From contig SVQO01000012.1 in assembly GCA_015065325.1 (NCBI GenBank), positions 1 through 61,799 on the forward strand: a stretch of 61,799 nucleotides of DNA, read 5' to 3'. Source of the DNA: Oscillospiraceae bacterium (GTDB lineage: Bacteria; Bacillota; Clostridia; Oscillospirales; SIG627). Position 1 is the stretch's first letter. Each line of letters begins with the position of its first letter. A program made the position numbers and the translations under genes. Shown piece by piece: positions 48,378 to 58,519 of this stretch. The notes beneath the pieces were generated by a model. That model did not search any database. It had not been told where the DNA came from and saw only the letters and a program-made list of their open reading frames with translations.

Positions 48378-51300
48378 TTACAGAGCCTGTGCCTTCTCTA
48401 CGTAGGCCAGCAAAGCTGCGGATACGGGAGCAAAGTCATTGTTTGCTGCAATGTAGTTGGCGCAGGGATAAGCTACACTGTTGGAGCAAGCGGCAAGCTC
48501 GGTTCCTGCAGTGTTCTTCACGGTGAGGGTAAATACCTCATCCATAGAAGCAACGTCGAGTCTGAGAGAGATTACCACGTTGTAAGCAGAGTTTCCGTCA
48601 AAGGGAGTAACAACCACGCGGGAGGAATCCAGAACACCGGTTGCGCTGGTTGCCACAAAGGAAAGATCCTCGATGGAAGCTGCCTTCAGGTAGAAGTTCA
48701 GGGAAACCTCTTTACCGATGGAAAGACCGGTTCCTGCAAAAGCATAGCCTGCTGCATAGGAAGCAGCGCTTGCCTTACCGTTGTAAGTGCCGGTGTAGGT
48801 GATCTCGCTGTAATAATCGGAAACGGAAGCTTCGCCTGCGTAAAGCTTCTCAGCTTCTACGCCGTAGTTGTAGATCGCTTTCAGAAGTGCTACAAGCTCG
48901 GGAGAATCAACGGAATTATCAATACCGACCTGGAGAAGCTGGTAAACCGTGTAATCGGTGCAGGTTCCTGCAAAGTCCAGAGTTATGATCTGACCGTAGC
49001 CAAACGCTGCAACGGAGAACTCGCTCTTGATCTTTGCGTATCCGGAAACGATCTCAACGTCGCTGAGAGATGCAACGGTACCGCTTGCCAGAACGTCGTC
49101 ACCGCAAGTGATTCTGTAAGTAAAGTTTCCTGCATTGGTAAGATATGCTTCCAAAGCACTCTTCTCTACGTAGAAGTTAACCTGGAGGTTGTTATCCAAA
49201 ACGAAGTTGATCGCTGCAAGGCCGGGGGTTGCCGCTACCGTAGGAGCAGAAGCATTGTCAGTACCTACCAGTGCAGTACAAGAAACATTGGTCGTGCCTT
49301 CTCTTACGTCGTTTTCGTTATCGAGTCCAACCGCCTTAGAAACGATCTCAGCGGAACCGGAGAGCCCGGCTTCAGCATTTGCAAAGGAGATCATAGAAAG
49401 GTCTTTTTGTGCAGGAACGGTTACGTAAACGTTTCCATCCACCCAATCCTCAGTCTGGATAAACGTCACTTCTCCGAGGATCTCATCGAAGTTCAGGAAA
49501 GAGTTGCCTGCAATATAAATGGGCTTAGCTGCACCGTAAAGAACGACTGTATCCTTAGGTCTCTTTTTCAAATTCTCAAGACCGTAGCTCCAATAAACCT
49601 TCGCACCTTCCACACCGTAGTCCGTGTAACGGCATCCGAAGAACAAAGGACAATCGCTTTCGTCGGGCTTGATATCGAGCTTGACTTCGCTGCAATTTTT
49701 ACTTGCAGAATCCTGATACATAGAGGGGGAGAGACGGTCACCGTTGAAGGTGCCTCCGGCGATCAAAGAATGGATCTTGTTAATGGTAGCAATTCTTCCG
49801 CCCAAATATACCCTCTGCTCAAAGACACCGCCGTAAATGTTATTCTGCAAAAGAGGAACCTTTTCACCTGTACCGGTTGCAGAGTAGTCGCCTCCGAGGA
49901 AGCACATACGGCCTGCCTCAGAATGGAGCGCTTCCTTATGGCTACCGATAAAATGCCCGCCGTAAACGTTGTTGGTGATAGTGCCGCCCTGGCTCTTGTT
50001 GGAACCGCCGCAGAACCAAGCCTGGAACTCGCCGCCGTAAATATTGTTTACAACGTCCATCTGATTGTAGTTGCCGCCATTGGAATTGCCGTAGATAAAA
50101 TACTTAAAGATGCCGCCGTAGAAGTTGTTGGTCAAAAGACTGTCGCAGGTAGCCTTACCACCGCAGATCAGCTGGGAGTTAAAGGTACCGCCGTAGAAGT
50201 TGTTGGTAAGATTACCGTTGATCTTATAGTCGTAGTCTTTATCTGCGGTTTCTGAGGAAGCGCCGTAAACGTAAGACTTAAATAAGCCGCCGTAGAAGTT
50301 GTTGGTAATGGAGCCGGAGCCGCCGCTCTGACCGCCACCATAAACACGACCGACAAAAGTCGCACCATCATAGAAATTATTGACTACCTCTGCCCCGAGC
50401 ACGTTGTTTTTGGCGGCAGTGGTGCAATACACGTTTCTACTGCTACCATCGCCAAAAGTGCCGCTCTTGAATTCATTGTAAACCAATTCCTCGATATTAA
50501 CGTTGGACTGGGTACCGTCTGCACAATACAGACTGCCCTTCACGTACACGTCGCCCTCAAAGGTATTGTAGAGCTTACCAATGTTGTAGGTGCCTACTAC
50601 AGTACCTCCACGCGGACCGAGGTAGGTAGAACCACCGTTTAAGGTAGCGTGCTGACCGTCGGGACCGTTCTTAAATACGTTGTGGACCTCGGGACATATT
50701 ACCTGAAGACCGCTGGCAACGAAGGTGGTAGCAAAAGTTCCGCCCATAAAGGTATTGTAGATTCCGCCCTTTACGGTCTGACCGCGGGGACCGCCCCAGA
50801 AGGTACCGCCGAAGGTACCGCCGTAAACGTTGGTAATCAGATCGCCCTCGAGAATACAGGTCTTGGCGCTCTCACTGTAACCGCCGCCCATGTAGATCTC
50901 TACCTTGGCAACGGTACCGCCGTAGATGTTGTTGACAACATCGCCCTTGGTCACACCGAGACGGCCGCCGTAGTAGGAGGTTCCCTTTTCAAGATTGTAG
51001 CCGTCGTAGAAGTTGTTGTAAATGGAGCCGTAAATGGTACCGCCCGCTCTGCCCATACCGCAGTACAGACCTGCTTTGAAGGTACCGCCCTTGAACTCAT
51101 TGTAAATATTACCGTTCAGATAAGGAGCGGTTGACAGGCTCTTATTCTTATCCGTACCGGTGCAAAGTGCCTGATTAAAGGTACCGCCTTCTACGTTTAC
51201 GTAGAGGTCGCCGTTCATCACGGGAGGAGTCAGGTAAATAATGGCTTCGCTGTTGGAGTCGGTGGAGGTGACGGAAATGCTGCAGTTATCACGGAAGTAG

Positions 51301-52307
51301 TATCTCAAGTCACCGTGATAAGTACCGGTGGAGCTGGAGTTTGACATACAAGCAACCCAGTTTTTCACCACGGTATCACCCTCAAAGATGGCGGTAACGC
51401 CCTCGGTTACGGCAACGTTGCCACGACCCATGGGGTTGTAGCTGGATACGGTAGCGTCCTTAAAGGTACAGGTTACGCTCTTTGCGTTGACGGAAGTACC
51501 CGTATCGGTATCAGCCAATGCGTAGACGGTACCGACGGTAGCATTTTCTACGTAGAGAGACAGATCCCAAAGGGGAGTAACCTGGTCCTGAACGTAAACG
51601 GTACAGTTGGAATAGTCACCGTTGAGCAAGGTAAGAGAGGATTTTCCCTCTACCGAAGAAGATTCATAAGCGTCGCAAAGGAGCGTCCAGGTAACTGCCT
51701 TAGACTCGGAAGGATAAGTAGAGGTGATCTCGCAATTATCGAATACGACGTCATTGGAGCCGGCGTGGATATAGCGCGTACGGTAAAGCTTGCCGTAATC
51801 GATGGGATCGGTGATGGGTGCATTGCCCTGATAATAGGGCTGCACCTGTGCACTGATAATAATATCCTTAAAGGTGATATTATTGGACAGAATGATCTTC
51901 TCGTAGGAAGTGGATCCGGAGGAATTGTAGGCGAGATGAAGGATGGTAGCCTTGCTACCTGCATCCTCGGAGGTGATGGTAAAATGCAACTTTCCTCCTG
52001 CAGAGTCCTTCGCAGTTGCACCGTCCATGTTTCTGGAGGTGGCGAAGATCTGATCCACTACGATCAGCTTCACTTCGGTGCCGGGGGCAAGCTTCATATC
52101 GTTTGCCGCTTTGGTTGCAGCCGAAATGGAAGTAAAGGCAGTGGCAGCGTCCTTTCCCGTAGTATTATTTCCGTTATCGGAAACGTAGAAAACGACGGTA
52201 TTTGCTTCGGCGCTTGCCTGCATTTTCAGCAGAACGCCGGCGCCAACCACCAGCACCAAAGCCAGTGAAAGCACGATACCTTTCAGAATTTTAGAGTTCT
52301 TAAACAT
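48378..52307 (-). CDS. Very large secreted beta-helix surface protein
   Basis: This 1309-residue protein starts at ATG 52307 behind AGGAGG. A signal peptide (about residues 8-35) leads into a beta-helix region. About 16 repeats of an N-(I/F/V)-(Y/F)-x-G-G-x-F type lie between residues about 380 and 920 (for example NNFYGGTF, NNIYGGEF, NVYGGTF), spaced about 25-40 residues apart. A distinct C-terminal part of about 330 residues is beta-rich and ends VEKAQAL. No LPXTG, SLH, choline-binding or membrane anchor is visible. It could be an adhesin or a carbohydrate-associated protein held by non-covalent contacts. Confidence 0.78.
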   Translation of the reverse strand: MFKNSKILKGIVLSLALVLVVGAGVLLKMQASAEANTVVFYVSDNGNNTTGKDAATAFTSISAATKAANDMKLAPGTEVKLIVVDQIFATSRNMDGATAKDSAGGKLHFTITSEDAGSKATILHLAYNSSGSTSYEKIILSNNITFKDIIISAQVQPYYQGNAPITDPIDYGKLYRTRYIHAGSNDVVFDNCEITSTYPSESKAVTWTLLCDAYESSSVEGKSSLTLLNGDYSNCTVYVQDQVTPLWDLSLYVENATVGTVYALADTDTGTSVNAKSVTCTFKDATVSSYNPMGRGNVAVTEGVTAIFEGDTVVKNWVACMSNSSSTGTYHGDLRYYFRDNCSISVTSTDSNSEAIIYLTPPVMNGDLYVNVEGGTFNQALCTGTDKNKSLSTAPYLNGNIYNEFKGGTFKAGLYCGMGRAGGTIYGSIYNNFYDGYNLEKGTSYYGGRLGVTKGDVVNNIYGGTVAKVEIYMGGGYSESAKTCILEGDLITNVYGGTFGGTFWGGPRGQTVKGGIYNTFMGGTFATTFVASGLQVICPEVHNVFKNGPDGQHATLNGGSTYLGPRGGTVVGTYNIGKLYNTFEGDVYVKGSLYCADGTQSNVNIEELVYNEFKSGTFGDGSSRNVYCTTAAKNNVLGAEVVNNFYDGATFVGRVYGGGQSGGSGSITNNFYGGLFKSYVYGASSETADKDYDYKINGNLTNNFYGGTFNSQLICGGKATCDSLLTNNFYGGIFKYFIYGNSNGGNYNQMDVVNNIYGGEFQAWFCGGSNKSQGGTITNNVYGGHFIGSHKEALHSEAGRMCFLGGDYSATGTGEKVPLLQNNIYGGVFEQRVYLGGRIATINKIHSLIAGGTFNGDRLSPSMYQDSASKNCSEVKLDIKPDESDCPLFFGCRYTDYGVEGAKVYWSYGLENLKKRPKDTVVLYGAAKPIYIAGNSFLNFDEILGEVTFIQTEDWVDGNVYVTVPAQKDLSMISFANAEAGLSGSAEIVSKAVGLDNENDVREGTTNVSCTALVGTDNASAPTVAATPGLAAINFVLDNNLQVNFYVEKSALEAYLTNAGNFTYRITCGDDVLASGTVASLSDVEIVSGYAKIKSEFSVAAFGYGQIITLDFAGTCTDYTVYQLLQVGIDNSVDSPELVALLKAIYNYGVEAEKLYAGEASVSDYYSEITYTGTYNGKASAASYAAGYAFAGTGLSIGKEVSLNFYLKAASIEDLSFVATSATGVLDSSRVVVTPFDGNSAYNVVISLRLDVASMDEVFTLTVKNTAGTELAACSNSVAYPCANYIAANNDFAPVSAALLAYVEKAQAL

Positions 52308-52366
52308 TGCAGAACCTCCTATGGTTTGTAAAAAGGATAGACTTCTACCCATAATAACTTATCGTC

Positions 52367-52395
52367 ATTATAGCGTTTTTTTTTCAATTTTGCAA
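52367..52395 (-). promoter_or_regulatory. Promoter of the large surface protein gene
   Basis: On the minus strand TTGCAA and TATAAT are separated by 17 bases, about 60 bases before the start codon. Confidence 0.7.
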
Positions 52396-52496
52396 GAGGA
52401 AATTGTTTCTCTTGCCCTTTCTTCCCTCTTTTTTTGAAAAATTCAGCGATTTGACGAATTTTTTATTCAAAAATTGTGCAGAATACGTCCTTCTTT

Positions 52497-54008
52497 TTAC
52501 AGCAGTAAAGATTGGATCAGCGAAAACGCACCCAAAAACAGAAAAATAATGCCATGAAGAAGAAATACGCCCGTCAGCGGAACTCTTTTCCAAAACATAA
52601 CCGTCAGCACCGTTATAAAAAACAAAGCGATCCATACGCCCGCTTCTCCAATCTGCATCGGTGCGGGCGCTCCTTTGGCAAGGAATTCCACAAAATCGGG
52701 AAATTTTGCAGGCAAATCCAAAAGGAGCTTTTCCACGGAAGCGGAACAGAATGGTAAGCCGACAGTCCCCAACAGTGACAAAATCAGACAGATCTGAAAA
52801 AGCGGGATCAGGAGCACCGCGTAAAGGGGTGCAAAGGGAGAGGCGGTTCCGAACAAAATAAGCTGAACTGGCATGGTAAACACAAAGGATACCGATGCGA
52901 AAACCAAGGACAAAACCGTGGGTGTACAAAGCTTGAGAAGCGTATTCATCTTTTTCTCCGTAAATCGGAGTTTCACGTATTCACTCAGCGGGACAGCGCA
53001 GGTAACCAGTCCGAAGGTAGAGGAATAGGAAAGAAGAAACGAGGGACTTTCCAAAGCGTAGGGATTGAACACAACCAAAAGGGCGGCGGAGAAGCAAAGT
53101 GCCGTAGCAGAATCGGACCGGTACCGAAGAAGCAGTCCCGTCATAGAAAACAGGGTCATTACGCCGGCACGGAATACGGAAACGCCTGCGCCCGCCAGAA
53201 GATAAAGCACCAGGACGAAGGGATAGAGCAGAATACGGGTGGCATTTCTCGAAATCGGGAACAAATTGAAAAGACAAACCGCAAAAGCGATCGCCTGGGA
53301 AATATGCAGTCCCGAAATGGCAAGCACGTGTGAGGATGCGGTGCGGCGGAAGGCGTCCGTTTGCGTCTCGGTCAGTCCTCCCCGCTCCCCCAGGAGCACC
53401 GCAGATAAAAAGCCGCCGTTTTCCCGCTTTGAAAAATCGGACAAAAGGCTTTGGCGGACACTGCCGATCAGAGAATACAAACGGCTTTTCCCGATAACCC
53501 CGCCGTCCTTGCGGCAATAAGCTAAAAGCTCCACGCCCTCTCCCCGTTCCTCCGCAGGATCGGGACTGTGCAAATAGAGGATCACTTCCCGTTTCTCGCC
53601 CTGCTTCCAGTCTGCGTCCGTTTCCACCCTCACCCGCTTCCGAAAGCTTTTTCCGTCCAGGTGCGTCAGTGACAGATCGTAATAGCCGTCTCCTTTTTCC
53701 ACCACGTAGCCTTGGGCTGCTCGGGGTGTGTGGCAAAGCTTTTCCAGCCGAGCCTTTTCAAAGCCTCTTCCTCCCATCAGCAAAAGCGCAAAGGAAAAGC
53801 CCAGCAAAACGCAAAGCAGCTGTTTTCTGTTCTCCCCCTCCCTCCGAACGGTCAAAAAGACGACGGGGACGGAAAGAAGGACGAGAAGGAGCGTAGCAAG
53901 AAAGGCGTGAAAGAGAAGAAAAAGGAAAATGCCGCCCAGCATAGGCAGCACGGTAGCATTCAACCTTTGACGGAAAAACAAGGAAGGAAAACGAGGTGCT
54001 CTTTCCAT
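52497..54008 (-). CDS. ComEC/Rec2 membrane domain protein, short form
   Basis: This 503-residue protein has the Competence domain (SSHVLAISGLHISQAIAFA near residue 230) and about ten membrane helices. ComEC forms the DNA-uptake channel. Full-length members run to about 750 residues with a C-terminal metallo-beta-lactamase-fold domain, which is missing here; the frame ends cleanly after a last helix. The N-terminal OB-like region (residues about 85-160) is present. It is last in the M23-capA-comEC operon. Confidence 0.85.
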   Translation of the reverse strand: MERAPRFPSLFFRQRLNATVLPMLGGIFLFLLFHAFLATLLLVLLSVPVVFLTVRREGENRKQLLCVLLGFSFALLLMGGRGFEKARLEKLCHTPRAAQGYVVEKGDGYYDLSLTHLDGKSFRKRVRVETDADWKQGEKREVILYLHSPDPAEERGEGVELLAYCRKDGGVIGKSRLYSLIGSVRQSLLSDFSKRENGGFLSAVLLGERGGLTETQTDAFRRTASSHVLAISGLHISQAIAFAVCLFNLFPISRNATRILLYPFVLVLYLLAGAGVSVFRAGVMTLFSMTGLLLRYRSDSATALCFSAALLVVFNPYALESPSFLLSYSSTFGLVTCAVPLSEYVKLRFTEKKMNTLLKLCTPTVLSLVFASVSFVFTMPVQLILFGTASPFAPLYAVLLIPLFQICLILSLLGTVGLPFCSASVEKLLLDLPAKFPDFVEFLAKGAPAPMQIGEAGVWIALFFITVLTVMFWKRVPLTGVFLLHGIIFLFLGAFSLIQSLLL

Positions 54009-54033
54009 CGTTTTCCCTCCTTTCGGTCACGTT

Positions 54034-55380
54034 TCAGTTTACAGTCAGTGGAAGCTCTGTCAGACCCAATTCCGCGCGGGCGGCGTTAAGTCCCTCTCCC
54101 ACAAGCTTCAGCGTTCTGTTGTAGGACGCTTTCGCCTCCTTGAGCGTTGCGTCGGTCAGCTTAAAGCTTTTCCAATCCGCAACGGCAAGGTCGAGAGGAA
54201 CGATCTGATAGACCAGCTTTCCTCCGCGGGATTCGCGAATGACCCAGGTGGGAAGAATTTCCACTTCCTTGAGTCGAACGGAGCCGTCGCTCCATTTTTC
54301 GTAGGTGACGCCGAAGACCATTCCGTCTTCGGTATGACCGCTGTGATTATCACTGTTCATCAACGCCTTGCGCTGATTGGAAATTGCGTTGCCTGTGGAA
54401 TAAATGCACAGGGTCTTATTGCCGTTTGCGGCGGTGATGGTCTCAAAAGGCTGGATCACGTGGGGATGACCGCCTACGATCACGTCCACTCCGAGCTCGC
54501 AAAGCTTTTGCGCCATTTGCTTCTGATGATCTGCGGGTACGTAACGGTACTCATAGCCCCAGTGAATATAAAACATCAGAACATCGGCACCGTTATCCTT
54601 CAATTCCTTGACGGCACGCTCCGCCTCGGCATAGAACTCTCCCAAGCGGTTTGGATCAAAGTTGCTGACCAAATCGAAGGCATCCTTGTTCAGAGTAATT
54701 CCGTTCAGTGCCTTTACACCGGAGGAGGAAACAGTAGAATAGGTAAAGCAAGCCATGCCCACCTTCACGTCATTTACGTCTCGGACCTTGTAGAAGCTCT
54801 CCTCGGTGTTATCGCGGGTGCCCAGATACTCCAGCCCCTTTTCGCGAACCACCTGAACCGTGCGCTTCAAGCCTGCGGTACGGGTATCGTAGCTGTGATT
54901 GTTGGCAGTCAGGAGCAGATCCACCCCGGCTCCCTTCAACGCGTCTACAATGCTGTCGGGACAGCTGAAGCAGGGATAGCTGCTGGGCTTTCCGCCGCCG
55001 AGGGTAACCTCCAGATTGGCTACCATACAATCGTACTTTTGAAAATAAGGCGTGATATGCTCGTAGTTCTCAGAAAAATCGTAGGTTCCGTCGGAACGGC
55101 GAGCAGCATTATATACGGGCTCGTGAATGAGTATATCTCCCGTTACGCCGATGGAAGCGGTAGAAACCACGTAAGGTTCGGGAGGCTCGGTAGGAACTTC
55201 CTCCTTTTGCTCGGTTTCGGATTTTTCGGAGGTTTTCGTTTCCGTCTTACCGAGATTGTCCTCGTTCTCGTTTTTATCCTTTTTCAGGGTACATCCCAGC
55301 ACCGTCAACAAAAGTCCCAGCGCCAACGCCAGGGAAAGGAAGGTGCGGAAGGCTCTGCTTACGGAGCGTCTGCGTTTCAT
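54034..55380 (-). CDS. CapA-family (PGA_cap) lipoprotein
   Basis: This 448-residue protein has a lipobox (TVLGC, Cys near residue 30) and a Lys/Glu/Thr-rich linker. A calcineurin-like CapA fold follows, with GVTGDILIHEPVY near residue 78, VANLEVTLGG near residue 118, LLTANNHSYD near residue 155, YIHWGYEY near residue 258 and VGGHPHVIQP near residue 288. These proteins act in poly-gamma-glutamate capsule pathways, but no capBCD genes are nearby, so a different cell-surface phosphoesterase-like role is possible. Confidence 0.85.
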   Translation of the reverse strand: MKRRRSVSRAFRTFLSLALALGLLLTVLGCTLKKDKNENEDNLGKTETKTSEKSETEQKEEVPTEPPEPYVVSTASIGVTGDILIHEPVYNAARRSDGTYDFSENYEHITPYFQKYDCMVANLEVTLGGGKPSSYPCFSCPDSIVDALKGAGVDLLLTANNHSYDTRTAGLKRTVQVVREKGLEYLGTRDNTEESFYKVRDVNDVKVGMACFTYSTVSSSGVKALNGITLNKDAFDLVSNFDPNRLGEFYAEAERAVKELKDNGADVLMFYIHWGYEYRYVPADHQKQMAQKLCELGVDVIVGGHPHVIQPFETITAANGNKTLCIYSTGNAISNQRKALMNSDNHSGHTEDGMVFGVTYEKWSDGSVRLKEVEILPTWVIRESRGGKLVYQIVPLDLAVADWKSFKLTDATLKEAKASYNRTLKLVGEGLNAARAELGLTELPLTVN

Positions 55381-55396
55381 ATTCTGTCTCCTTTCT

Positions 55397-57256
55397 TCAA
55401 TCGTAGATGGTTTTACTGCCTTGATACAGATAGAGTGCGGGATCCACTCTCTGTCCGTTCAGAAGCACCTCGAAATGCACGTGGTCACCGTCGGATCTTC
55501 CCGTATTGCCCACTTCGCCGATCTTATCTCCCTGCTTGACCTCTTGTCCCAAGGTTACGTGGATGGCACTGCAATGGGCGTACATGGTAGAAAAGCCGTT
55601 GGGGTGACGGATCACGATACAGTAGCCGTAGCCTGTATAGTGATTTGCAGTGTTTTCCGCAAAAAAGCCGTCGGGGCCGATAGCGACAACCACCGTGCCG
55701 GAGGCAGATGCGTAAATGTTGTCCCCCTCGTCACCGGGAATATCCCAGCCCGAGTGCATTTTTTCGCCGCGGGGACCGTAGTAATGGGAAACGTAGCCGA
55801 CACGGGGAACGATAAAGCTTCCCTCCCCTTTAAAAGGAGAAATGCTTTCGGGCAATACCTTCGTACCGACGGAGATCACCCGATCCACAGGCTTTTTCAG
55901 GATCTTTTCACTGACGATCTCGCGACGTACCTCCTTACCGTCCACGTAATACACCTTCGCTTCCACGTGAGCTTTTCCGTCTGCTCCGCGGGTTGTGGCG
56001 TCTGCCATGGTGGTATAATGGTTCTTACTCTCAACGTATCGCGTTTCGAAGGGAACGGCGGTATCGTAGCTTTCAAGGCTGACCGTATAAAGATCCAGCT
56101 TGATATCTCCGATGGGCTGCGGACGATTGGATCGGGGTCCTCCGCGTTCCTCGGGAACGTACGCCGTATCCGCCATCAGAACCATGGCGGGCAAAGCGTC
56201 ACCGCCCTCGTTTGAGGTGAGAATTTCCGAAAGAACCTCGGAATCGGTAACGGTATCCTTCTTTCTCTCCTCCAAGGGGATCGCCATTTCCTTCAGCACC
56301 TGTTGAAACTCGGCGTAATTCAACACACTGTCCGTGGGATATGCCTGAGTGGTTACGCGGATCTCATTGAAGATCCCCGCTTCTCCGCCGTTGGAATTTG
56401 CATTGACAAAATCATCCAGACCGCGGCGCACACTTTCCTCATCCTCACACACGGCTACCAGAACCTCGTCCACGTACAGACCGCCGGCGGTACAAATATA
56501 GTCGGAAAGATACGAATAAAGCTTTTCGGAGATCGCACTTTTCTCCGTCAGCTTTTCGCTCCAGGAGCGCTTAAAGCTATACTTGATCTCGTAGGGAAAA
56601 TGGAAGCTGGTTCCCAGAATGATCCCCACCTCATCCTCCAGCTCGTTGACGGCGCTATCCACCAAATGCTTGTTTTCGACAATGCCGATCAGCTCCCCGT
56701 TGACCTCTGCACGAAGCACGACGGGGCAGGATAAATGCAGTGCCACAAAGACTATGACAAAAAGCGCCACGGCAAAGATTGTATAATAGACAGCGTACTT
56801 CTTCAGATGTGCAAAGCCGCGGTGCTGTGCTCCCGAATCACCATTTTTTTTACCCAGGGAGCGAAACCATCCGCCGATCTTCCCGAAAAGCCAAGGAAAA
56901 AAGGAGACGACGCGCAGAAGAAAGCCGTGATGCTCCAAAGAGGATCCGTCCGCGACCTCCTTGCCCTCTTTTTTCAGTTTTTCCTCCCGATGCTCGATGC
57001 TTCGATCGGTCAAAACGATGTAAAGGGCGTTAAAAAACGCGTCGAAAACACTCAGACCTCCTTGACGGAAGGAACGGTACTGGCGGCGAAAGCCCCTGCT
57101 CTTAAACAGTTTTTTTCTTTCCCGAAAGGCAGGCTTTTCGGGGGAGGCTTCAAAGATCTTTTCCCGCTTTGCGCGAATGCGCGCAACGGCATTTTTTCTT
57201 TCCCGTTCCGTGGGAGCTTTCTGTTTCGTTTTCGGCGAAGCAAGCTTTTTTTTCAT
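55397..57256 (-). CDS. M23 metallopeptidase with G5 domain
   Basis: This 619-residue protein has a long basic cytoplasmic N-terminus (about 150 residues), one membrane helix (about residues 157-178), a large extracellular part with a G5 domain (about 400-475) and a C-terminal LytM/M23 peptidase. Zinc ligands appear as HSGWDIPGD near residue 515 and HVHFEV near residue 595. It should hydrolyse peptidoglycan crosslinks at the membrane surface. First gene of the three-gene operon with capA and comEC, spacings 16 and 25 bases. Confidence 0.9.
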   Translation of the reverse strand: MKKKLASPKTKQKAPTERERKNAVARIRAKREKIFEASPEKPAFRERKKLFKSRGFRRQYRSFRQGGLSVFDAFFNALYIVLTDRSIEHREEKLKKEGKEVADGSSLEHHGFLLRVVSFFPWLFGKIGGWFRSLGKKNGDSGAQHRGFAHLKKYAVYYTIFAVALFVIVFVALHLSCPVVLRAEVNGELIGIVENKHLVDSAVNELEDEVGIILGTSFHFPYEIKYSFKRSWSEKLTEKSAISEKLYSYLSDYICTAGGLYVDEVLVAVCEDEESVRRGLDDFVNANSNGGEAGIFNEIRVTTQAYPTDSVLNYAEFQQVLKEMAIPLEERKKDTVTDSEVLSEILTSNEGGDALPAMVLMADTAYVPEERGGPRSNRPQPIGDIKLDLYTVSLESYDTAVPFETRYVESKNHYTTMADATTRGADGKAHVEAKVYYVDGKEVRREIVSEKILKKPVDRVISVGTKVLPESISPFKGEGSFIVPRVGYVSHYYGPRGEKMHSGWDIPGDEGDNIYASASGTVVVAIGPDGFFAENTANHYTGYGYCIVIRHPNGFSTMYAHCSAIHVTLGQEVKQGDKIGEVGNTGRSDGDHVHFEVLLNGQRVDPALYLYQGSKTIYD

Positions 57257-57435
57257 ACGGGCCGCCTCCTTTCCTCAAAGTTATACCGAGTTATTTTACC
57301 ATATTCATTCAAAAAAATCAAGTCCGCCGAAAATTCCTCGAATTTTGAGTAGTTTTTTCCCCGAAAATTCATACAAGCGTCACAAAGACTTGTTATGATA
57401 GTTTACAAGATGAACCAAAAAAGAAAGGTCAAGCT

Positions 57436-58473
57436 ATGAAACGATTGATCGCGCTCTTTCTCTGCCTCGGGGCACTTTGTCCCTGCGCCGCTTGCGGCGG
57501 AAGACCCGAGATCGGAGGCATTCATTCCAAGGAAGGCGATATCTATCCCCAGAATTTTTTATTGATGGATAAAGCCGAAGTGGAATTCGACCTGTTCCGT
57601 TACTATTATTTGAATTACAAAAATATGTATCTGGAGCAGGATCCCGATTACTTTGAAAAGGAAGAAAACGAGAAAAAGCTGAAGGAAGAAATTCTTGACG
57701 TGCTGTGCGACTTTTACGCCATCCGATTTCTCGCCGAGGAGCACAAGGTCAGCCTGAATAAGGAAGACAAGGACTCCGTACAAGCCGATATCGACAAGAC
57801 CGTTGAATTTTACAGCGGAAAGGATGAATTTCTTTCCTACTTGGAAGAATCCTATATGTCCGAGGAACTGTACACCTATATGATGGAGTACTCCGCACTG
57901 TATCTGAAGCTGTTCAACACCCTTTACAAAAACGGCGGCAAAAAAGAATGGTCCGACGAAAAATACTACGAATATTATAAGAAGAACTACGTTGCGGCAC
58001 AGCAGATCTTTATTCCCTACGAGACGGGTGAAACCGAGGAAAATCACTCTCTGACCCTGGCAAAAGCCACCGAGATCCATACCAAAGCAAAAAACGGCGA
58101 AGATTTCTGGAGCCTTGTGGAAACCTACGGTAAAGACGAAAATATGCTCAAATATCCCGACGGCTACTACTTCACCAAGGGACAGGCAGAGGACGTATTA
58201 CACGCTTCCACCGTCGCTTTAAAGGAAGGTGAGATCAGCGAGATCGTAGCCGGTAAAACGGGGCTTTATATCATCCGCCGCGTGGCAATGAAGAAGCTTC
58301 GCATGGACGAAAACCGCGAAACCACCCTTTACGGCTACAGCGATCCCGCCGGAGAATGGCAAGCAGGCGCCTACGACGACGAATTCCAAAAGCTATACAA
58401 GGAACGCGCAAAAAAAATCAAAGTAAAAAAGAGTAAATACTGGGACGAGGTTTCCACCAAAACCGTTTACTGA
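57436..58473 (+). CDS. PrsA/SurA-like foldase lipoprotein
   Basis: This 345-residue protein has a lipobox-like CAACGG (Cys near 20) and a SurA-N-like helical region (FDLFRYYYLNYKNMY at the start). A PpiC/parvulin-like domain occupies about residues 180-285 (VAAQQIFIPY, FWSLVETYGKDENMLKYPDGYYF, ALKEGEISEIVAGKTGLYIIRR). It would assist folding of exported proteins. AAAGGTC precedes the ATG. It is divergent from the M23 operon. Confidence 0.85.
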   Translation: MKRLIALFLCLGALCPCAACGGRPEIGGIHSKEGDIYPQNFLLMDKAEVEFDLFRYYYLNYKNMYLEQDPDYFEKEENEKKLKEEILDVLCDFYAIRFLAEEHKVSLNKEDKDSVQADIDKTVEFYSGKDEFLSYLEESYMSEELYTYMMEYSALYLKLFNTLYKNGGKKEWSDEKYYEYYKKNYVAAQQIFIPYETGETEENHSLTLAKATEIHTKAKNGEDFWSLVETYGKDENMLKYPDGYYFTKGQAEDVLHASTVALKEGEISEIVAGKTGLYIIRRVAMKKLRMDENRETTLYGYSDPAGEWQAGAYDDEFQKLYKERAKKIKVKKSKYWDEVSTKTVY

Positions 58474-58478
58474 CAAAA

Positions 58479-58510
58479 AAAAGACCGTCTTTCGACGGTC
58501 TTTTCGTTTT
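58479..58510. terminator. Terminator between the foldase and HU genes
   Basis: AAAAGACCGTC pairs with GACGGTCTTTT, with A and T runs. Confidence 0.85.
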
Positions 58511-58519
58511 ATTCTTTTC

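Noticed and set aside
49407-50255. 282-codon frame on the plus strand
   Set aside because: It is antisense to the repetitive region of the large surface protein, and its regular composition mirrors the repeats.
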